A stretch of 44,673 nucleotides of DNA from Acidisphaera sp. L21 (GTDB lineage Bacteria; Pseudomonadota; Alphaproteobacteria; Acetobacterales; Acetobacteraceae): the NCBI RefSeq assembly GCF_009765685.1, contig NZ_LMUY01000018.1, positions 1-44,673 on the forward strand, written 5' to 3'. Of this stretch, positions 39,723 to 44,673 are shown one piece after another. The translations under genes and the position numbers were made by a program. The notes under the pieces are model-generated. The model did no database searches. It was given only the letters and a program-made list of their open reading frames with translations, and was not told where the DNA came from. Position 1 is the first letter of the stretch; the number at the start of each line of letters is the position of its first letter.

Positions 39723-41099
39723 TCAGGCAGCGATGAGCACCGGAACCGACAGCCCCGCGGTGCAGACGGTGTTGCGGCCGGCGGCTTTCGCCCGGTACAG
39801 CGCCTGGTCCGCCGCCTCGATCAGCGCGTCCGGGCTGTCCGACCAGTCGAACGGCCGGCTGGTGGCAACGCCAATGCTGATGGTGACGTAGCCCAATGCA
39901 GACCCGCCATGGGTCAATCCCAGGGCGACGACACAGGCGCGCACCCGTTCGGCCACGCGTGCGGCGCCGATCTCGTCGGTGTTGGGCAGCAATAGCACGA
40001 ACTCCTCCCCACCCAGCCGCGCCGCCAGGTCGGCCGGGCGTTGCACCTGCCCCTCCAACGCGGCGGCAACCTGGCGCAGGCACACGTCACCCGCCGGGTG
40101 GCCGTAGCGGTCGTTGAAGCCCTTGAAGAGATCGATATCGATCATCAACAGCGACACTTCCGTCTGTTCCCGCCGGCCACGGCGCCACTCGGCGCTCAAC
40201 GTAGACTCGAAGGCCCGGCGGTTGGCCACGCCCGTCAGCACATCCGTGCGCAGCATCAGCTCCAGCTGCTTGTTGACTTGCGCCACGCGGCCGGCCTGGC
40301 CGACGAAGTCCGACAACAGCGCGGCCAATACCGTGACGCCGGTGACCAGGCTGAGCGATCGCGCCGCATACCAGCCCAGGGTAAACCGGCCGCCGCCAAA
40401 CAGCGTCAGCGTCACATCCAGCGTGGCTGCCAGCATCGCCACCGCGAGCCAAACCGACAACGGATCGCGAAACCGGTGGCGAACCGCCACCAGGATCGTT
40501 GCCAGCGCGGTCACGCCCAGAATGGCGGGGCCGATGCCCAGCGTGGTCAGCCGGTCGTAATTGCCATTCACCAGGATGGTCGGCAGTAGGGGCAGCCCCA
40601 CCGTCGCCAGCACACTCGTGCCAGACACCACCAGGGCCAGTCCGCCCAGGATGCGAGCGATGTCGGCGCGGCGGAGCGGGCTGGGGCGGCTGATGGCGAA
40701 GGTGAGCACAAGCACCGCGAAGCCGCCATGCCACGCGGCCCAGAGCCAAACCGCACTGGCGCTGCCACCGATGACCGGCTCGGCAGCGAACACGCCTGGG
40801 AAGGAGAGCAAATGCGGAACGATCATCATGGCCGAGAAGAGGTAGGCGACGGCAAGCTGCAGCGGCGGCCGCGTCTTGGCCAACCGCGCCTGGGACAGCA
40901 GCAAACAGCCAGTGAGCAGGTCGCTGAGCAGCGTCATGGCGCCGAACGCTGGTAGGAAGCTAGGGTTGGCGCCTAGCGCGAGACGGCCGAAAGGCACCGC
41001 AAACAGCGCTACGCCAATCATCCCGATCGCCAACGTGCTCGCTGCCAAACGATGGTTCCGGACGGGTAAATTCGCGTAAGTGGCAGGTGCATCGGCCAT
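39723..41099 (-). CDS. Membrane diguanylate cyclase (MASE4-like sensor plus GGDEF)
   Basis: This 458-residue protein has an N-terminal integral membrane sensor of about eight helices (to about residue 275) resembling MASE4, a short coiled linker (QAGRVAQVNKQLELML), and a C-terminal GGDEF domain. LTGVANRRAFE, DIDLFKGFNDRYGHPAGD and the active-site GGEEF are intact. RPAD lies five residues before GGEEF, so the product-inhibition I-site is present. It should make cyclic di-GMP. ATG 41099 is chosen because GGAGG lies 5 nt upstream. A TTG further upstream would add 15 residues. Confidence 0.9.
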   Translation of the reverse strand: MADAPATYANLPVRNHRLAASTLAIGMIGVALFAVPFGRLALGANPSFLPAFGAMTLLSDLLTGCLLLSQARLAKTRPPLQLAVAYLFSAMMIVPHLLSFPGVFAAEPVIGGSASAVWLWAAWHGGFAVLVLTFAISRPSPLRRADIARILGGLALVVSGTSVLATVGLPLLPTILVNGNYDRLTTLGIGPAILGVTALATILVAVRHRFRDPLSVWLAVAMLAATLDVTLTLFGGGRFTLGWYAARSLSLVTGVTVLAALLSDFVGQAGRVAQVNKQLELMLRTDVLTGVANRRAFESTLSAEWRRGRREQTEVSLLMIDIDLFKGFNDRYGHPAGDVCLRQVAAALEGQVQRPADLAARLGGEEFVLLLPNTDEIGAARVAERVRACVVALGLTHGGSALGYVTISIGVATSRPFDWSDSPDALIEAADQALYRAKAAGRNTVCTAGLSVPVLIAA

Positions 41100-41217
41100 G
41101 AACGCCTCCACAAGGTCGATAAGATCGCCCTGAGGATGCGGCAAGGCGGTTAATGATCGGTGGAGGTGGTGCGTATTTCTGGCGTCCTTATCAAGACGTG
41201 AGACACACCGTTAACGA

Positions 41218-41493
41218 TCAGTGCCCCGCCGGGCGTTTGCCCCACATGACAGCAGCCACGCCAAGAACGCTGCTCCAGGATGACAGGGCCAGCAAGCCGA
41301 CGTTGAGCGCAACCGCTGCGGCAAAGATCAGCCGCGCACCGCCTGCAAGCGGCAGCGCTCGCAGCGCCAGAACCAACGCAGCGGCCATACACAGCGCCAC
41401 CGGGCCGAACAAGTAGATCCGCCGCAGCCAACGCTGCATGGCGGATGCTGGAACAGGGGCGCCCTCCGAGGCGGGCGAGATCGGATGGAACAT
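41218..41493 (-). CDS. Small two-helix membrane protein, hypothetical
   Basis: This 91-residue protein is not recognised. Two or three hydrophobic segments (IYLFGPVALCMAAALVLALRAL; LIFAAAVALNVGLLALSS; VLGVAAVMW) suggest an inner-membrane protein. A basic WLRRI precedes the first segment. ATG 41493 is preferred; an upstream start would extend it by 19 residues of unlikely sequence. It is upstream of the diguanylate cyclase gene on the same strand and could share its transcript. Confidence is moderate because the call rests on composition and the membrane pattern. Confidence 0.5.
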   Translation of the reverse strand: MFHPISPASEGAPVPASAMQRWLRRIYLFGPVALCMAAALVLALRALPLAGGARLIFAAAVALNVGLLALSSWSSVLGVAAVMWGKRPAGH

Positions 41494-41607
41494 GGATGGC
41501 CTCGAATTAATCGCTGTGCAACTTGATTGCAGCGACAAGAGGCCACTCAATTGCGTCTTCGCCGGGCTTTGATTGTGGCAGCTATAAGCCCATTGCCGAA
41601 CGAAGCC

Positions 41608-41636
41608 GCGCTCCCCCGTTGTCCACGAAGGAGCGC
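41608..41636 (-). repeat. Inverted repeat downstream of pckA, possible terminator
   Basis: GCGCTCC (41608-41614) and GGAGCGC (41630-41636) flank 15 nt and lie 9 nt beyond the pckA stop. No T-run follows on the minus strand, so termination may be Rho-dependent or weak. The rest of 41494-41645 has no gene. Confidence 0.4.
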
Positions 41637-41645
41637 CTGGTCGAA

Positions 41646-43244
41646 TTAGGCGGCAGCGCGGATGGCGCTGTTCTTCACGTCCTCGCTTGCCCCGTCTTGG
41701 AACGTGGCGAAGTTCTTCTCGAACAAGGCGGCCAGGTGATGGGCCGCCTTGTCGTAGCCTGCCTTGTCGTCCCAGGCGGCGCGGGGGTTCAGCACCTCAT
41801 CCGGGATGCCCGGCACGCCGGTCGGCATCATCAGGCCGAACACCGGGTCCTTCACGAACTTGACCTGCGCCAAGGTGCCATCCAGCACGGCGTTCAGCAG
41901 CGCCCGGGTGTGCTGGATCGGCATGCGCTGGCCCACGCCATAGGCGCCGCCAGACCAGCCCGTGTTCACCAGCCAGCAATCTGAGCCGTATCGCTTGATC
42001 AACTCGGCCAGCATCTTGCCATACACATCCGGCCGTCGCGGCAGGAACGGCGCGCCGAAGCAGGTGGAGAACGTCGCCTGCGGCTCCCCACCCAGTCCCT
42101 TCTCCGTCCCGGCGACGCGGGCGGTATAGCCGGACAGGAAGTGATACATCGCCTGCCCGGCAGACAGTTTGGCGATCGGCGGCAACACGCCGAACGCGTC
42201 GCATGTCAGCATCACCACGTGCTTCGGCTGCCCGCCACGTCCGGTCTTGCTGGCATTGGACACGAAGTCGATCGGGTAGCAGGCGCGTGTGTTCTGGGTG
42301 GCGGTGCCATCGGTCAAGTCCAGATGCCCCGCCTTGTCCGCGGCCACGTTCTCCAGCACCGTGCCAAAGCGATGGGTCGCGGCCCAGATCACCGGCTCGG
42401 CCTTCTTGCTCAGGTCAATGACCTTGGCGTAGCAGCCGCCTTCGAAGTTGAAGACGCCGTTCTCGCCCCAACCATGCTCGTCATCGCCGATCAACGGGCG
42501 ATGCGGGTCGGAGGACAGCGTCGTCTTCCCCGTGCCGGACAGGCCGAAGAACAGGGCGACTTCGTCCTTGTCGTTCATATTGGCGCTGCAGTGCATGGGC
42601 AGCACGCCCTCGGCCGGCAGCTTGTAATTCATCACGGTAAAGATCGACTTCTTGATCTCCCCCGCATACTCGGTCCCGGCAATCACGATCAGCTTGCGGC
42701 TGAACGACAGCGCGACGGCGGTCGAGGTCCGCACGCCATCGCGCGACGGCTCGGCCTGATAATGCGGGGCATGTAGGATGACGTAATCCGGCTCGAACCC
42801 GGCCAGTTCGGCCGCAGGCGGGCGGATGAACATGTTGCGGGCGAACAGCGCGTGCCAGGCGGAGGAGGTAACCAGCCGCACCCGCACACGATGCGCTGGG
42901 TCGGCACCGGCGTAGAGGTCCTGCGTAAACAGCTCCTGCTGCGCGCCCAGATAGCTGGCGACATGGCCACGCAGCCCCTCGAACTTCTCGCCGGGCAGCT
43001 TCTGATTGATCTTGCCCCACCAGATGTCGTTGGTGGTCTCTGGCTCGTCGACGACGAACTTGTCCTGCACGGATCGGCCAGTGTGCACGCCGGTCATCGC
43101 CATCAGCGCACCATCGGCCGACAGGCGGCCTTCGCTGCGACGCATGGATGCTGCCACCAAAGCGGGCGGCGCAAGGTTCGCGTGAACCTGATGCAGGGCG
43201 GTCACACCGGTGCCGGCAAGCGGCGCTTGTGTCGGGTGGCTCAC
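41646..43244 (-). CDS. pckA: Phosphoenolpyruvate carboxykinase (ATP)
   Basis: This 532-residue enzyme makes phosphoenolpyruvate from oxaloacetate and ATP, the entry step of gluconeogenesis. The P-loop FFGLSGTGKTTLSSD, the kinase-2 motif LIGDDEHGWGENGVFNFEGGCYAK and the substrate segment MTGVHTGRSVQDKF are complete, as are the active-site blocks NMFIRP and AGTEYAGEIKKSIF. The start is GTG 43244 because AGGAG lies 9 nt upstream; homology further upstream is absent. It lies downstream of ptsI on the same strand with 110 bp between, containing an inverted repeat. Confidence 0.96.
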   Translation of the reverse strand: MSHPTQAPLAGTGVTALHQVHANLAPPALVAASMRRSEGRLSADGALMAMTGVHTGRSVQDKFVVDEPETTNDIWWGKINQKLPGEKFEGLRGHVASYLGAQQELFTQDLYAGADPAHRVRVRLVTSSAWHALFARNMFIRPPAAELAGFEPDYVILHAPHYQAEPSRDGVRTSTAVALSFSRKLIVIAGTEYAGEIKKSIFTVMNYKLPAEGVLPMHCSANMNDKDEVALFFGLSGTGKTTLSSDPHRPLIGDDEHGWGENGVFNFEGGCYAKVIDLSKKAEPVIWAATHRFGTVLENVAADKAGHLDLTDGTATQNTRACYPIDFVSNASKTGRGGQPKHVVMLTCDAFGVLPPIAKLSAGQAMYHFLSGYTARVAGTEKGLGGEPQATFSTCFGAPFLPRRPDVYGKMLAELIKRYGSDCWLVNTGWSGGAYGVGQRMPIQHTRALLNAVLDGTLAQVKFVKDPVFGLMMPTGVPGIPDEVLNPRAAWDDKAGYDKAAHHLAALFEKNFATFQDGASEDVKNSAIRAAA

Positions 43245-43322
43245 GGGGACGAACTCCTCAAGGCATTGTCTTTGAATTATCTCTAACGACGCGCATCCGC
43301 AGCGTCCATCCCACATATTGGT

Positions 43323-43344
43323 AGGCCAATTGAGTTATTGGCCT
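43323..43344. promoter_or_regulatory. Perfect inverted repeat between ptsI and pckA
   Basis: AGGCCAA (43323-43329) and TTGGCCT (43338-43344) flank 8 AT-rich bases, 11 nt beyond the ptsI stop and about 79 bp before the pckA start. The lack of a T-run argues for an operator or attenuator rather than a simple terminator. Confidence 0.5.
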
Positions 43345-43354
43345 TGTGGGTCGA

Positions 43355-44673
43355 CTAGAGCCGCGCGTGATGCGCGGTGATCAGCCGGGTCACGGCGTCT
43401 GGGTCGCTCTGCGCCATGATCTCGGTGGCAAACGCATCGCACTCCGCGATGTTGGCGGTCCGCACCGCCTGTTTCACCCGCGGCACCGCGGTCGCCACGA
43501 TCGAGAAGGAGCGCAGGCCCAACCCCAGCAGCAGCGGGATATTGCGGGCATGCGCCGCCATCTCCCCGCACACCGAAACAGAGATGCCGGCGCGGTTCGC
43601 CTCGATCACCGTCATTCGCACCAGGCGCAGCACGGCCGGGTGCAGCGAGTTGTAGATGTCGGTGGCACTGGATTCCGCCCGATCGGCGGCCAGAGTGTAC
43701 ATCGTCAAGTCGTTGCTGCCGATGGCGAAGAAATCGGCCACCCGCGCCAATGCATCCGCGCACAGCGCCGCCGCTGGCACCTCGATCATCACGCCGAGGG
43801 GCGGCAGCACTTCCGGCAGCTTCATGCCCCGGCTACGCAACCGGTCTGCCACCCGGTGATAGATCGCCCGGGCCTGCAGCACCTCCGCCACATTGGTCAC
43901 CATCGGCAGCATCACACGCACCGGGCCAGCCGTGGCGGAGCGCAGGATTGCCGCCAATTGGGTCTCCAACAACGCCGGGTAGCGCAGCAGCATACGAATG
44001 CCGCGCATGCCCAGCGCCGGGTTGGAGTCGGCAGCGTCGGGCACCGCCCCGGCGCTGGACAGTGCCTCGATCTCCTTCTCGCCGCCCCAGTCCAGCACCC
44101 GGATCGTGACGGGGTCACCGGCCATCGCCTCTACCGCCGTAGTGTAGATCTCGGCCTGGGCATCCTCGTCCGGTAGTTCGTCCCGGTTCATGAACAGGAA
44201 CTCGCTGCGGAGTAGACCGACGCCATGGGCGCCCGATTGCGCGATCAGCGGCAATTCTGCCGGAATTTCCAGATTGGCCTGCAGTTCCACCGGCGTGCCG
44301 CACAGCGTGACGGCTGGCAGCCGCCTCAGCCGGCCCCAGCGCTGGCGGCGACGGGCAAAGGCCAGCACGCCGCGCCGCGCCTGGATCACGGTCGCGGGCG
44401 TCGGGTCCAGGATCACCAGCCCGGCCGACCCATCGATCACGGCCAATCCGCCAGCGCGCATATGCGCCGTCAACCCCATCGCACCCAGCACGGTCGGGAT
44501 GCCTAGCGCGCGCAACATGATGGCAGTGTGGCCGTCGGCCCCGCCCTCCTCCGTCGCCACGCCAGCCACGCGGGCCGGGTCGATCAGGGCCGCATCCGCT
44601 GGGGTCAGCCACTCCGCAACCAGGATCGCCCCGGCCGGCAGCCCGGCGAAAGAGCGAAAGGGCGCCCGTGTCA
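43355..44673 (-). CDS. ptsI: Phosphoenolpyruvate-protein phosphotransferase (enzyme I), C-terminal part
   Basis: The 5' end is outside the window; 439 codons are visible of a protein usually near 580 residues. The phosphorylated histidine is in GADGHTAIMLRALGIP near the left of the visible part. The PEP-binding barrel has LLRSEFLFMNRDELP, NPALGMRGIRMLL, VMLPMVTNVAEV and FFAIGSNDLTMYTLAADR, and the catalytic cysteine is in VSVCGEMAAHARNIP. Enzyme I passes phosphate from PEP to HPr. In alphaproteobacteria it usually serves the regulatory PTS-Ntr or a reduced mannose-type system. Neighbourhood with pckA fits that context. Confidence 0.93.
   Translation of the reverse strand, partial: TRAPFRSFAGLPAGAILVAEWLTPADAALIDPARVAGVATEEGGADGHTAIMLRALGIPTVLGAMGLTAHMRAGGLAVIDGSAGLVILDPTPATVIQARRGVLAFARRRQRWGRLRRLPAVTLCGTPVELQANLEIPAELPLIAQSGAHGVGLLRSEFLFMNRDELPDEDAQAEIYTTAVEAMAGDPVTIRVLDWGGEKEIEALSSAGAVPDAADSNPALGMRGIRMLLRYPALLETQLAAILRSATAGPVRVMLPMVTNVAEVLQARAIYHRVADRLRSRGMKLPEVLPPLGVMIEVPAAALCADALARVADFFAIGSNDLTMYTLAADRAESSATDIYNSLHPAVLRLVRMTVIEANRAGISVSVCGEMAAHARNIPLLLGLGLRSFSIVATAVPRVKQAVRTANIAECDAFATEIMAQSDPDAVTRLITAHHARL

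Noticed and set aside
38173-40083. A 636-codon open frame on the minus strand
   Set aside because: It is antisense to the ABC binding-protein gene and overlaps the diguanylate cyclase gene in another frame. The composition is typical of a shadow frame.
41150-41224. Imperfect direct repeat gttaatgatcggtg / gttaacgatcagtg near the diguanylate cyclase gene
   Set aside because: Two copies with two mismatches about 60 bp apart are compatible with chance and show no symmetry or further copies.

Overview
The window is GC-rich and densely packed, with many 4-nt stop/start overlaps. It reads as a chromosomal segment of an alphaproteobacterium. The gene content and the TTGC-type -35 boxes fit Rhodospirillales/Acetobacteraceae best; this placement is inferred from gene families, not from a marker gene. 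No phage, insertion sequence, CRISPR array or rRNA gene was seen.

Bases 1-11128 hold a nearly complete oxygen-dependent cobalamin cluster: cobN (3' part), cobG, cobH, cobI, cobJ, cobK, cobL, cobE, cobM, cbiD, cobB, cobT(cobU) and cobV(cobS). All plus-strand neighbours overlap by ATGA/GTGA, except at the cobT-cobV junction. There, three tandem 14-bp repeats create two five-codon mini-ORFs linked stop-to-start. cobK and cbiD are the only minus-strand genes in the cluster. Each sits tail-to-tail over its left neighbour and starts 14 bp from its right neighbour. No cobF is present, so CbiD presumably supplies C1 methylation.

Bases 11130-17829 hold aspS, an unknown gene, queE plus a degenerate queD-like gene, tRNA-Val(GAC), a methyltransferase, an N-formylglutamate amidohydrolase and a lytic transglycosylase. 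A strong candidate trans-acting small RNA (minus strand, about 16842 to 16761) overlaps the 3' end of the amidohydrolase gene. It has a UUCG-capped 5' hairpin, a CU-rich anti-Shine-Dalgarno linker and an intrinsic terminator.

Bases 17986-26262 hold an MdtA/MdtB-type RND efflux pair and a group made of an acyl-CoA dehydrogenase, a NodS-like methyltransferase and a GT2 glycosyltransferase. Next comes a separate minus-strand unit encoding a 23-residue peptide behind a 17-nt match to the complement of the 16S rRNA 3' end, with its own terminator. A flavin reductase and a small unknown gene follow.

Bases 26424-38049 hold an ATP-dependent DNA ligase with its partner exonuclease, a JmjC/cupin-like protein, a BKACE-CMD-DUF938 group, a copC-copD-CDF metal operon, a thioesterase-SDR-amidase group and a DUF1328 membrane protein. 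Bases 38203-44673 hold an ABC peptide-type binding protein, a MASE4-GGDEF diguanylate cyclase, a small membrane protein, pckA and the 3' part of ptsI. The ptsI/pckA pair resembles the PTS-Ntr/gluconeogenesis neighbourhood of alphaproteobacteria.
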